Source: Chryseobacterium sp. G0162 (GTDB lineage Bacteria; Bacteroidota; Bacteroidia; Flavobacteriales; Weeksellaceae). From it: a DNA stretch of 64,000 bases. Below the pieces are notes generated by a model. That model saw only the letters and a program-made list of their open reading frames with translations, ran no database searches and had not been told where the DNA came from. The position numbers and the translations under genes are program-made. Below are positions 1-9,222 of the stretch, piece by piece; position 1 is the first letter of the stretch, and each line of letters opens with the position of its first letter. The DNA is taken from positions 3,272,001 through 3,336,000 of the forward strand of contig NZ_CP033922.1 of the NCBI RefSeq assembly GCF_003815715.1, read 5' to 3'.

Positions 1-102
1 AAAGCTTACTTCAGCACCGGAAAACTCAATAAGCTGTTTTCCATTACCTTTTTCCCAAAAATTTCTAAAATGTGGAGCATCTTTAAACCGCGGTTGTATC
101 AT
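1..102 (-). CDS. Partial CDS at left edge, unknown product
   Basis: An open frame starts at ATG 102 on the minus strand and runs off the left edge, giving 34 N-terminal residues (starting MIQPRFKDAPHF) with natural-looking composition and no stop. A purine-rich stretch (ggaatgaaca) lies just before the ATG, and the frame follows the LuxR-type gene on the same strand after an 80-bp gap. I do not recognise the family from this fragment. The rest of the gene lies outside the window, so even its reality rests on an open frame and a reasonable start. Confidence 0.55.
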   Translation of the reverse strand, partial: MIQPRFKDAPHFRNFWEKGNGKQLIEFSGAEVSF

Positions 103-182
103 TGTTCATTCCTTAGGTATATAAAAGTACAAGTTTTACACCGAAATGGTATCGTGAGATTTATCAGGCTGGGAAGTAGATT

Positions 183-995
183 CTATAAATATCCCCATTC
201 AAAGGCCATTTTAATGAGCTCAGAACAGTTTTTGCAATTTGCTTTCCTTAAAATATTTTTTCGGTGGGTTCTTACAGTTTCTTCGGAAATATTCAATCGT
301 TCAGAGATTTTTCCGGCAGAATAGCCTTGTGCGATATAGGTAATAATTTCAACCTCTCTTTTGGTAAAGTTGACAAGGAGAGGTTCGGTTATTTTATCAT
401 TTTTTTGCCATTGCATTTGATGAAAATCTTCACTGCCGTTGATGCCGGAGATTAAAACGGTGTAAGAATTCTGATGGGTGATATGCTCAATATTGGTATG
501 GATATTAATAGCCTGCAAAATTCTGCCACTTTCATCCCTATAAGCATGTAAAGACTGATGATGGAAAAGTTCGTAATTTCCTTTGAAGGTCTTCATCCGA
601 AAGCAATAGCTGAATTTCAGTTCTGAAAGTCGGTCGGAAGCATTTATTTCTATCATTTTCGCCATGCACATTCTTTCAGCTTCCATGACAAACTCCAGAT
701 CATCAGGGTGGATGAGATCTATGATTTCCTTAAGATGTATGGGATATTTACTCAATCCATGTATTTTCAGAATGTCTTCATGGTGGTTGTAGATCGTGCT
801 GTCTGCAAAGTTGATGATGTAATGATAAAATCTTCCGGGAGCAAAGACTTCTCCGATAAGACGTTCAATGGAAGGGATCGTCATCATTGTGCTTTCGTTA
901 TGAAAGAGCTCCGGATAATTGTTCCAGACCCTTGTCAGAAGATGTGGCTTTTTAGCCTGGGGTATAAATTTTTTATCCATGGTTGATGTTTTCAT
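183..995 (-). CDS. LuxR-family transcriptional regulator with PAS-like sensor region
   Basis: 270-residue one-component regulator. Residues about 207-265 form a typical LuxR helix-turn-helix (TKREVEIITYIAQG, then SAGKISERLNISEETVRTHR), which binds DNA. Residues about 55-185 look like a PAS-type sensor fold (a segment around IHPDDLEFV resembles the PAS-fold signature seen in many Bacteroidota LuxR proteins). There is no receiver domain or membrane segment, so it is probably a cytoplasmic ligand- or redox-sensing regulator. The start at 995 has an in-frame alternative ATG at 980. The target genes cannot be read from the sequence. The HTH assignment is firm and the PAS assignment is by appearance only. 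Confidence 0.85.
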   Translation of the reverse strand: MKTSTMDKKFIPQAKKPHLLTRVWNNYPELFHNESTMMTIPSIERLIGEVFAPGRFYHYIINFADSTIYNHHEDILKIHGLSKYPIHLKEIIDLIHPDDLEFVMEAERMCMAKMIEINASDRLSELKFSYCFRMKTFKGNYELFHHQSLHAYRDESGRILQAINIHTNIEHITHQNSYTVLISGINGSEDFHQMQWQKNDKITEPLLVNFTKREVEIITYIAQGYSAGKISERLNISEETVRTHRKNILRKANCKNCSELIKMAFEWGYL

Positions 996-1186
996 AAAAT
1001 TAATAAAATTTTGATAAAAAAATCCCCCTTTTGTGGTATTTCATGTAGCCTCAAAGTATTGTAGCTTTATGTGAAACTAATGACCATGGAAGCTCAATTT
1101 CTAAAGCCTCTTGTTTTACGGTTGAAGCTTTCTCTTTATCTTCTTTATTTCCAATAAAAAAACTTTAACCTGAAAAACAATTAATC

Positions 1187-1957
1187 ATGAAAACAAAAAT
1201 TATGTTGCTTCTTCTACTTGGCTGGGTGGAAATAATTTTGGGGCAGAGTTTAATAAATGAAAGTAGAATGTTGAATGGCCCCACAGATTTACATCAGTAT
1301 GAAGCCTCTTCAACATCAAAAAAATCAGCATCCACTATTTCTGTTTATGGTAATTCAAAATTTACAATTGTAGGTGAAGAAGGTGAATATTATAAAATAT
1401 ATTTTTGGGATTGGGAAAAAGGCTCTCCCGACTATAATAAATATAATTTTAATATTACAACAGATGCGCAGAGATACTTTTTAATCGAAAAAAAATTAAT
1501 TGATGTGTCCTCAGTAAAAATATATAATCGAATAGCCCCAGCTTGGGGAACATTTGTTTATCCTTTCAAATGGCGACCAAATGATGGTACTTTTGAACCA
1601 ACGTTTGCATTAGCTATAGCAGGTGGTGTGAAATTTAATCCGTGGAGGACAAATAAACATGTTTTTTCGGCATTGTTTGGAGTGGGACCCTCTTCTGTAA
1701 GTTTGGATAAATATAATACTACAGTATTAGAGAAGCCTTTAGATAATAAAATATCTGTTGCCGCTGTAACATTCTCCTTGAATTTAATGTATCAATATGA
1801 ATTTGTTCAATTTGGAGTTTCAGGAGGAGTTGACAATATATTTGATAGTAACATTTATGATTGGAAAAATCAAGGAAAGCCGTGGTTAACTTTTGGAGTA
1901 GGTATAAGTATTTTTAAAGATAATGAGAAAACAGCCAAACCTACATCAAATCCCTAA
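1187..1957 (+). CDS. Exported hypothetical protein, possible outer-membrane protein
   Basis: 256 residues. The N-terminus (MKTKIMLLLLLGW...ILGQ) is a signal peptide. A short SH3-like stretch at about residues 45-95 (TISVYGNSKFTIVGEEGEYYKIYFWD) resembles a bacterial SH3 segment. The second half (from about residue 130) has alternating hydrophobic strands ending in FGVGISIF, like a small outer-membrane beta-barrel. It stands alone, divergent from the LuxR-type regulator at 183-995, which could control it (inference). No family name recognised. Confidence 0.7.
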   Translation: MKTKIMLLLLLGWVEIILGQSLINESRMLNGPTDLHQYEASSTSKKSASTISVYGNSKFTIVGEEGEYYKIYFWDWEKGSPDYNKYNFNITTDAQRYFLIEKKLIDVSSVKIYNRIAPAWGTFVYPFKWRPNDGTFEPTFALAIAGGVKFNPWRTNKHVFSALFGVGPSSVSLDKYNTTVLEKPLDNKISVAAVTFSLNLMYQYEFVQFGVSGGVDNIFDSNIYDWKNQGKPWLTFGVGISIFKDNEKTAKPTSNP

Positions 1958-2003
1958 ACTCTTTATGAAAAGTTATTTAAATAAATTATATATAGTAACC
2001 AAA

Positions 2004-2035
2004 AAAGCCTTCCCATCGGGAAGGCTTTATATTAC
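2004..2035. terminator. Bidirectional intrinsic terminator
   Basis: Perfect 11-bp stem AAAGCCTTCCC / GGGAAGGCTTT with a 3-nt loop, A-rich on the left and T-rich on the right. It lies between the convergent ends of the 1187-1957 gene and gapA and can serve both. Confidence 0.9.
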
Positions 2036-2059
2036 TTATTGCTGATTACTCATTACTTA

Positions 2060-3076
<1,017 letters not shown>

Positions 3077-3097
3077 TTATTAGATTTATAAAAATAA

Positions 3098-4084
3098 TTA
3101 GATTGCTAAGATTTCTGAAATCAACATTAAATCTTTATTGATTTCGTTATGTTTTTTAATAGCTTCCTCGATAGGTGTATACACCACATCGTTGGAACGC
3201 ATTCCAGCCATTACATTCGTTTGACCATCCATTAATCCTACTACTGCACCATATCCAAGTCTGCTGGCAAGCACTCTGTCTGCACAACTAGGAGATCCTC
3301 CTCTTTGCATATGCCCCAACACCGCTACACGAATGTCATAATCAGGGAATATTTGCTTTGTCTTTTCTGCTAGTTCATAAACGTTGGCTAGTTTTTCTCC
3401 TTCTGCTACTACAACAATGCTGGATGCCTTTCCTGTTTTTCCAGCTTTTCTGAATTTCTCAAAAAGATCATCTGTGCTGTCTTTCTTCTCAGGAATTAAA
3501 ATATCCAAAGCTCCTGTTGCTAATCCACTGTTTAAAGCGATAAATCCTGCGTCCCGACCCATCACTTCTACAAAGAAAACTCTATTGTGAGAAGTGGCCG
3601 TATCACGGATTTTGTCAATCGCGTCCATGGCGGTATTCAACGCAGTATCATATCCGATGGTATTATCTGTTCCGAAGATATCATTATCGATCGTTCCCGG
3701 AATACCAATTACTCTGATCCCAAATTCTTCACTGAAGATCTTGGCACCTGTAAAAGTTCCGTCCCCACCAATACACACCAAACCATCGATACCTAGCTTT
3801 ACGCAGTTATCATAAGCCGTCTGACGGCCTTCTTTGGTTCTGAATTCAGCGGATCTGGCAGACTTTAGAATCGTTCCACCCTGGTTGATTATATTTTTTA
3901 CGGAACGGGCTCCCATTTTTAGGAAATCATTGCAGATAAGGCCATTGTAGCCTTCCCTTACTCCATAGCATTCAATATTATAGTAATTGGCGGTTCTTAC
4001 TACCGCTCTTAATGCTGCATTCATACCTGGAGAGTCTCCTCCTGAAGTAAGAACTGCAATCTTTTTTACAGCACTCTCTTTCAT
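3098..4084 (-). CDS. pfkA: ATP-dependent 6-phosphofructokinase
   Basis: 328 residues, the normal bacterial PfkA length. It phosphorylates fructose-6-phosphate, the committed step of glycolysis. Visible motifs are TSGGDSPGMNA (residues 13-23), the nucleotide loop GGDGT (106-110) and the catalytic loop GTIDND (130-135). The Gly residues in GGDGT and in GIPGTIDND match the ATP-using rather than the PPi-using type, as known for the family. It is the first gene of a likely pfkA-gapA operon, and a TAAATTTG promoter element lies 20 bp before the start. Confidence 0.97.
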   Translation of the reverse strand: MKESAVKKIAVLTSGGDSPGMNAALRAVVRTANYYNIECYGVREGYNGLICNDFLKMGARSVKNIINQGGTILKSARSAEFRTKEGRQTAYDNCVKLGIDGLVCIGGDGTFTGAKIFSEEFGIRVIGIPGTIDNDIFGTDNTIGYDTALNTAMDAIDKIRDTATSHNRVFFVEVMGRDAGFIALNSGLATGALDILIPEKKDSTDDLFEKFRKAGKTGKASSIVVVAEGEKLANVYELAEKTKQIFPDYDIRVAVLGHMQRGGSPSCADRVLASRLGYGAVVGLMDGQTNVMAGMRSNDVVYTPIEEAIKKHNEINKDLMLISEILAI

Positions 4085-4104
4085 CTAGTAAAAAATTTCG
4101 AACA

Positions 4105-4112
4105 CAAATTTA
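4105..4112 (-). promoter_or_regulatory. -7 promoter element of pfkA
   Basis: TAAATTTG on the minus strand matches the Bacteroidota -7 consensus TAnnTTTG and ends 20 nt before the pfkA ATG. I see no good -33 partner at the usual spacing. Confidence 0.6.
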
Positions 4113-4167
4113 CAAAAACAAGTTCAGATTATCGTAGTAACTTTCCATTAGTTTTGAATATATAGAA

Positions 4168-5046
4168 TTAAAAACTTCTGAAATTTGTTGGTTTGAAAAT
4201 ATATCGCGCTGTTTTGGTCTCAGGAGCATTCACATCAAGATCATACCACGGCGAAATATTTTTCTGAAAAGGATTGGATAACAGGTGTATAGATTGAGCA
4301 GGAGTGAACCCTTCTCCCAGTAAAAATAATTTTTTTCCTTCTTTATTTTTACAAACTCCGGCAATAAAAACTACATGGCCCGGACTTCCAGGGGTGATCA
4401 GAATGTCTCCGGTTTTTAAATCTGAGCTTTTGGTCACCGGTTGAGTTTCCTTATTAAGAGAAATTGTTCCTGCGTAATTAAAGATGAGGTCCAGATAATT
4501 CCGGAAACCCTGATAAGAATCATCAAAACCAGCCGTTTTTCTAAAGCTTACGGAATTCCCATTCACAAAAGCTCTTGTTCCATTTTTATAATCATTCCAG
4601 CTAAGGAGATGTCCACTGGTAAAATGAAATTTAATATCATCCGTCTTTTTTATTTTGTATAAATATTCAGCTCTCAGACGAATCACTGCATCTGCACATT
4701 GCTGAAGATCTTTATTTCCCGTATCAATATCAAAAACGGCTTCATGAAGATGTTGTGTGGAAATAGGCGAGTTGTCATATCTCAAAATCTGGCTTCCATA
4801 AGGTTTCAGTTTAAAATTTTCAATGAAATAGCCGAAGGAATCCGGATTTTCCTCTATCCATTCATAATCTTTCGGAGAAGAGAATCTTTCCTTGATCGTA
4901 TTTTTATCTTTATTGATTTTTACAGCATTCTCTGTGATGAGATGTTCATCCTTATCCGGTTCTTCTAAAAGTCTGTCACCGGATTTTTCTTTGCCACAGC
5001 TTATGGCCAGTAAGATAATGATAAGACTCAATGTGATTTTCTTCAT
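4168..5046 (-). CDS. DUF4846 family lipoprotein
   Basis: 292 residues. The start MKKITLSLIIILLAISCGKE is a lipoprotein signal with Cys17 as the likely lipidated residue, so it is probably anchored in the cell envelope. The body (about 65-290) matches my memory of DUF4846, seen across Bacteroidota and some other phyla. Typical segments are LRYDNSPISTQ..HEAVFDID, CADAVIRLRAEYLY, and a C-terminal part with GHVVFIAG and LLGEGFTPAQ. Some of these segments (GDILITPGSPGHVVFI) recall the NlpC/P60 or CHAP cysteine-hydrolase core, but the function is unknown. It is a single gene; the spacing to pfkA is about 80 bp. Confidence 0.8.
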   Translation of the reverse strand: MKKITLSLIIILLAISCGKEKSGDRLLEEPDKDEHLITENAVKINKDKNTIKERFSSPKDYEWIEENPDSFGYFIENFKLKPYGSQILRYDNSPISTQHLHEAVFDIDTGNKDLQQCADAVIRLRAEYLYKIKKTDDIKFHFTSGHLLSWNDYKNGTRAFVNGNSVSFRKTAGFDDSYQGFRNYLDLIFNYAGTISLNKETQPVTKSSDLKTGDILITPGSPGHVVFIAGVCKNKEGKKLFLLGEGFTPAQSIHLLSNPFQKNISPWYDLDVNAPETKTARYIFKPTNFRSF

Positions 5047-5362
5047 GGTGTTTTTTTGATTAGGCTACAAATATGAGAATTTTTGTGAGATATTGAAACT
5101 GTGAGTTGACCTACCTTTGGTTTTGTTGGAAAACGCTAAGAAACAAATAGATTTACAAGTGTTTTTTAGCCACGAATGCACGAATTTATTTTTATTAATA
5201 TTTATAAGGATAACTCTAAGATCTATATGTCTATGTGGCAAAAAAATGAACCAATAGGTACATAGACGATAAGTGTAAATTAAATTATTCGCGCATTCGT
5301 GGCGATTTTTTTGCAGTATATAATTTTATCAAAGATAAAATCTGCGGACCTTAAAACACTGC
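5047..5362. other. 316-bp intergenic region holding an inverted-repeat element
   Basis: There is no credible gene here. The stretch is AT-rich and contains a 135-bp element bounded by 17-bp inverted repeats (separate entry), followed by a segment (about 5312-5400) that resembles the intergenic sequence near 21340-21420. Confidence 0.7.
5169..5303. repeat. MITE-like element with 17-bp terminal inverted repeats
   Basis: The left arm GCCACGAATGCACGAAT (5169-5185) and the right arm ATTCGCGCATTCGTGGC (5287-5303) are inverted copies with 16 of 17 bases matching. The 101-bp interior is AT-rich and has no coding capacity. Its layout is that of a small non-autonomous element or a long hairpin. The flanks show no target-site duplication that I can recognise with confidence. 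Confidence 0.7.
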
Positions 5363-5749
5363 TTATTCAGAATACTTTTGCGTCTTTGAGTGTTCCAATA
5401 GATAATCATCTGCATTTTCCTCTTCAGGGATCAACAGTTTTCCCCAATCATTCAGCTGCCAAAGAATCGTTACCAGTTTTTTACCGAGCTCAGTCAGGGT
5501 ATATTCAACTCTAGGGGGAAGCTCATTAAAAGACTGTTTTGTCAAAATACCATCGTCAACCATTTCTGTAAGCTGTTGGTTAAGAACTCTGCGATCTACT
5601 TTTGCGATTCCACGCAAAAATTCACTTGGACGTTTTTTTCCTTCATTAATTTGCCAAACAATTGGAATTTTCCATTTTCCACTGATGGTATTGACGGCAA
5701 CTTCCAACGGACAAATTTTATTTTCTTCAGCTCTTCCCTTTATTTCCAT
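5363..5749 (-). CDS. HxlR-family transcriptional regulator
   Basis: 128 residues. It has the HxlR winged-helix pattern: an N-terminal CPLEVAVNTISGKWKIPIVWQ, then RPSEFLRGIAKVDRRVLNQQLTEMVDDGIL and the wing ELPPRVEYTLTELGKKL. Members often sense redox or electrophile stress through the Cys before the first helix (Cys13 here). It is divergent from a peroxiredoxin-like gene 97 bp away, suggesting control of that gene (inference). The last residues (SKTQKYSE) are encoded by sequence resembling a dispersed intergenic repeat, so the tail may be a late extension. Confidence 0.92.
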   Translation of the reverse strand: MEIKGRAEENKICPLEVAVNTISGKWKIPIVWQINEGKKRPSEFLRGIAKVDRRVLNQQLTEMVDDGILTKQSFNELPPRVEYTLTELGKKLVTILWQLNDWGKLLIPEEENADDYLLEHSKTQKYSE

Positions 5750-5846
5750 AAAATTGACTTTTTTATCCCTATGGGTGAAAAATATGCGTTATTGCTTATT
5801 TATAGAGGCTTTTAGACCTTTGTAAAAATAATAAAAATTAAAAAGA

Positions 5847-6485
5847 ATGAGTACACTGGCAAAACAGATCGAACAGTTGAATCAGCAATTATCTTCGCAG
5901 CTTCCACAGGAGGTATTGGAAACATTTGGAAAATCTATTCAGGATTTAAAAACAAGGAAGATTGAAGAAAATAGTATTCAGATAGGAGATCAGATGCCAG
6001 CATTTCTATTGTCCAATGCTTTGGGGAAAATAATAAGTTCCAAAGAATTTCTTAACAAGGGGAAAATAATTTTGGCTTTTTACAGAGGGAGCTGGTGTCC
6101 TTATTGTAATCTGGAATTAAAATTTTTACAGGACAATCTTTCCAGAATAAAAGAAAAAGGAGCTGCTTTAATTGCTATTTCTCCACAAAATCCAGATCAT
6201 TCTCTAAGTATGGTTCAGAAAAATGACCTTGAGTTTGAAGTATTAACAGATACTGATAATCATTTTGCTAAACAATTAGGTATAACTTTTAAATTGCAGG
6301 ATTTTGTACTTCCTTATTATCATAAACTTGGAATTAATCTTTCTGATTTCAATAAAAATAATGGTAATGTTTTACCGGTTCCTGCTGTTTTGGTTGTGGA
6401 TGAAAATAGAGTCGTCACATATAAATTTTTAGATGTAAATTACACGAATAGAGTAGATGTGGAAGAGTTAATAAAAGTATTATGA
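5847..6485 (+). CDS. Peroxiredoxin-like AhpC/TSA family protein
   Basis: 212 residues with a thioredoxin fold of the AhpC/TSA type. The active-site segment FYRGSWCPYCNLEL puts cysteines at 84 and 87 as a CxxC pair, as in peroxiredoxin-like proteins that reduce peroxides or disulfides. A helical N-terminal extension (residues 1-45) precedes the domain, as is usual in this subgroup. There is no signal peptide, so it is cytoplasmic. It overlaps the next gene by 4 nt (ATGA) and is divergent from the HxlR regulator, its likely controller. Confidence 0.88.
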   Translation: MSTLAKQIEQLNQQLSSQLPQEVLETFGKSIQDLKTRKIEENSIQIGDQMPAFLLSNALGKIISSKEFLNKGKIILAFYRGSWCPYCNLELKFLQDNLSRIKEKGAALIAISPQNPDHSLSMVQKNDLEFEVLTDTDNHFAKQLGITFKLQDFVLPYYHKLGINLSDFNKNNGNVLPVPAVLVVDENRVVTYKFLDVNYTNRVDVEELIKVL

Positions 6486-7282
6486 CAGAAAAAAGAAAAG
6501 GAGCCCGTTCTATAAAAGATATTCCTGCTGATATTTTAATACAATTGAACAGAGGTGAAATTGAAACAGCTAATCTTACAGAATGGCTGGCCGTTGATCA
6601 AAGACTGTTGCTGGAAAATCTATTAATACAGAATAATCGGTCAGAATATTTCCAGCCTATCCTCAAAAATGTAGACCAATTGAAAAAACAAACGGTCAAC
6701 ACCATCAATGAAGCAATTGGATTAGGAATTCTTGATCTTGCACTTAAAAACAAAGATGAAGAATTTCTGACGAAGTTATCTACCCATCAGTCTGATCTGG
6801 TTCGTTGTTGGGCAGCTTATACTATTGGAAGAAATAATGGTCTTAATACAGTAGAAAAAATTAAAAAGATTCAGTCTTTTGCTGCAGACTCTCATTTTGG
6901 GGTAAGAGAAATTTGTTGGATGACCGTACGTCCGGATATTTCGAAAAATCTTAAAGAATGTATAGCTATTTTATCAGAATGGACGAAGCACGACAATGAA
7001 AATATCAGACGTTTTGCGAGTGAATCAACAAGACCGAGAGGAGTATGGTGTGAGCATATTGAAGCATTAAAACAAAATCCAGGACTAGGGCTGGAAATTT
7101 TAGAGCCATTAAGATCAGACTCATCAAGATATGTACAGGATAGTGTCGGCAATTGGCTGAATGATGCCAGTAAATCCCAGCCGGAATTTGTAGTGGAAAT
7201 CTGTGATGAATGGCTACGGGAAAGTAATACAAAGGAAACTCAATATATTGTCAAGAAAGCCTTGCGTACCATTTGTAAGTAA
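6482..7282 (+). CDS. HEAT-repeat protein resembling AlkD-type DNA alkylation repair
   Basis: 266 residues, almost all helical, arranged as HEAT-like repeats. The C-terminal part (RPRGVWCEHIEALKQNP, SRYVQDSVGNWLNDASK) resembles the AlkD-like DNA alkylation repair superfamily, where a curved HEAT solenoid binds DNA and excises alkylated bases. Translation is coupled to the peroxiredoxin gene through a 4-nt ATGA overlap, which joins peroxide defence with DNA repair (inference). The stop codon is only 3 nt before the first DnaA box of the tandem array. Glycosylase activity is not shown by the sequence alone. Confidence 0.75.
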   Translation: MTEKRKGARSIKDIPADILIQLNRGEIETANLTEWLAVDQRLLLENLLIQNNRSEYFQPILKNVDQLKKQTVNTINEAIGLGILDLALKNKDEEFLTKLSTHQSDLVRCWAAYTIGRNNGLNTVEKIKKIQSFAADSHFGVREICWMTVRPDISKNLKECIAILSEWTKHDNENIRRFASESTRPRGVWCEHIEALKQNPGLGLEILEPLRSDSSRYVQDSVGNWLNDASKSQPEFVVEICDEWLRESNTKETQYIVKKALRTICK

Positions 7283-8364
7283 AAGTTATCCACAATGTCA
7301 GAATATGAATTAAGAATTCTATCAATATTTCCCAGATCAAAATATCAGTTTAAAAGGAAAATCATCTTTGTAAGTCTGTGCAATTTGTGGTTAAAAAAGT
7401 TATCCACAATATGAGATTGTATAATAAATAGTGTTATATCTCGCACAAATTTAATAGGTTATGAAATATGCCTGTGGAGAAGGTTTTTCGAAAATAAGTC
7501 TAATTTACAGTAAGAAAAAGTTATCCACAATGTCAGAATATGAATTAAGAATTCTATCAATATTTCCCAGATCAAAATATCAGTTTAAAAGAAAAAATTA
7601 TCTGTGTAAATCTGTACAATCTGTGGTTGAAAAAGTTATCCACAATATGATATTGTATAATAAATACTGTTATATCTAACACAAATTTAATAGGTTATGA
7701 AATATGCCTGTGGAAAAGGTTTTTCGAAAATAAGTCTAATTTACAGTAAGAAAAAGTTATCCACAATATGAGAATATGAATTAAGAATTCTATCAATATT
7801 TCCCAGATCAAAATATCAGTTTAAAAGAAAAAATTATCTGTGTAAATCTGTACAATCTGTGGTTGAAAAAGTTATCCACAATATGATATTGTATAATAAA
7901 TAGTTTTATATCTCGCACAAATTTAATAGGTTATGAAATATGCCTGTGGAGAAGGTTTTTCGAAAATAAGTCTAATTTACAGTAAGAAAAAGTTATCCAC
8001 AATGTCAGAATATGAATTAAGAATTCTATCAATATTTCCCAGATCAAAATATCAGTTTAAAAGAAAAAATTATCTGTGTAAATCTGTACAATCTGTGGTT
8101 GAAAAAGTTATCCACAATATGATATTGTATAATAAATACTGTTATATCTAACACAAATTTAATAGGTTATGAAATATGCCTGTGGAAAAGGTTTTTCGAA
8201 AATAAGTCTAATTTACAGTAAGAAAAAGTTATCCACAATATGAGAATATGAATTAAGAATTCTATCAATATTTCCCAGATCAAAATATCAGTTTAAAAGA
8301 AAAAATCATCTGTGTAAATCTGTACAATCTGTGGTTGAAAAAGTTATCCACAATATGATTTTTT
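7283..8364 (+). repeat. Tandem array of a 236-bp unit, about 4.6 copies
   Basis: Units start at 7286, 7521, 7757, 7993 and 8229 (spacings 235, 236, 236, 236), and the fifth is cut at about 8358. Units 2 (7521-7756) and 4 (7993-8228) read as identical. Units 1 and 3 share the ending TGTGGAGAAGG where 2 and 4 have TGTGGAAAAGG, so there is also a 472-bp higher-order period. The outer units are the most diverged, as expected from unequal crossing-over. The array fills the gap between two convergent genes and is AT-rich with no credible gene. A piece of each unit (ATCTGTGTAAATCTGTACAA) resembles intergenic sequence near 21460. Confidence 0.95.
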
Positions 8365-8392
8365 GATTTGGTTTTCAGAGGCTTGTGGATGA
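7286..8392 (+). promoter_or_regulatory. Ten exact DnaA boxes: candidate oriC or DnaA-titration site
   Basis: TTATCCACA, the consensus DnaA box, occurs in the same orientation at 7286, 7400, 7521, 7636, 7757, 7872, 7993, 8108, 8229 and 8344. The spacing alternates 115 (once 114) and 121 bp. On the opposite strand, one-mismatch boxes lie at 7473, 7709, 7945 and 8181 (TTCTCCACA or TTTTCCACA) and at 8384 (TCATCCACA). Such density and regularity is far above chance and is typical of replication origins or of DnaA-binding reservoirs. dnaA is not in the window, so which role applies is open. Confidence 0.75.
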
Positions 8393-8434
8393 ATAATGAG
8401 TGAAATTTGATAAAAAAGCATTGCTTAATTAAAT

Positions 8435-9196
8435 TCACCACTTTTCAGTTAAATACTTCCAATACCTTTTGGGGACATGTTGTACATGCAGTTTAATATT
8501 TTTTCTTTCAACAATATTGGTTTTGGTAAAATACCGTTGCCAAAGCGTTTGATAATTCTTTTCCTCATTATGAAACTTCTCCTGATAATTTTTAATCTCC
8601 AGTTTTTCATCGGGATAAAAGAAATCAGAGGTTTCCAGGTTATAAAGAATTCCATAATTTCTTCGTAAATCATAAATCATCCATTTCTGATCCTGGTAGC
8701 GGTCACTAAAGTGCTTTCTTATTAAAGGGAGTACATTGAAGTCAGGATCTATTTTTGAAAAGAATAGATCATCCTGCATTTTCTCGAAACGGACAAAAGC
8801 AGTCATTCGGTGACTTTCCCTGTCTACGGATTTACAAATTTTGGAGATTTTCATGATGTCAGCATCGGCATAATTTTCCAGAATGTTTTTTTCAGGATAC
8901 TTTATAGATTGTCTTACTGCTGATAATATTACTTTCTCGGATTCAGTATTTTCAGATAAATAAACTTTCAGAAGCTGATGAATACCCTTTTTTCCAATAC
9001 TTTGTTCCAGTTTATTTAAAACTCTTTCCGATTTTTCGGATTGTGTAACGGTTTCATGGATTTCAGCAAAAATATTTTCCTGATGGAATTTTTCTCTACA
9101 GACAATTTCCACATCCTGATAACGATATTCAAATACTTCAAATATCGCAGTGAAAAGACCATCAAAACTTCCATCATAGAGCAGGGTTGTTATCAT
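8435..9196 (-). CDS. TIGR03915/DUF4130-type putative DNA repair protein
   Basis: 253 residues. It begins TTLLYDGSFDGLFTAIFEVFE, the opening I associate with the TIGR03915 / DUF4130 family. That family is encoded next to the TIGR03916 radical SAM protein and is sometimes fused to a uracil-DNA-glycosylase-like domain. Further family-like segments are KNILENYADADIMKI, HRMTAFVRFE and the C-terminal HVPKRYWKYLTEKW. Here no UDG domain is attached. The gene starts 26 bp after the radical SAM gene on the same strand, so the two form an operon. The biochemical role is unproven; a link to DNA damage is inferred from partners. Confidence 0.85.
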   Translation of the reverse strand: MITTLLYDGSFDGLFTAIFEVFEYRYQDVEIVCREKFHQENIFAEIHETVTQSEKSERVLNKLEQSIGKKGIHQLLKVYLSENTESEKVILSAVRQSIKYPEKNILENYADADIMKISKICKSVDRESHRMTAFVRFEKMQDDLFFSKIDPDFNVLPLIRKHFSDRYQDQKWMIYDLRRNYGILYNLETSDFFYPDEKLEIKNYQEKFHNEEKNYQTLWQRYFTKTNIVERKNIKLHVQHVPKRYWKYLTEKW

Positions 9197-9222
9197 TGGG
9201 AGATAGAATTTTTGTTTTCATA

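Noticed and set aside
70..324. 84-codon plus-strand frame
   Set aside because: It lies antisense across the LuxR gene 3' end and the partial gene at 1-102; no signal or motif.
7461..8151. Two identical 72-codon frames (7461-7679 and 7933-8151) in the tandem array
   Set aside because: They exist only because the 236-bp units are repeated; they cross DnaA boxes, are broken in the other units and have unnatural composition.
7283..8364. CRISPR array
   Set aside because: The units are 236 bp with no alternation of short repeats and unique spacers, and no cas gene is near.
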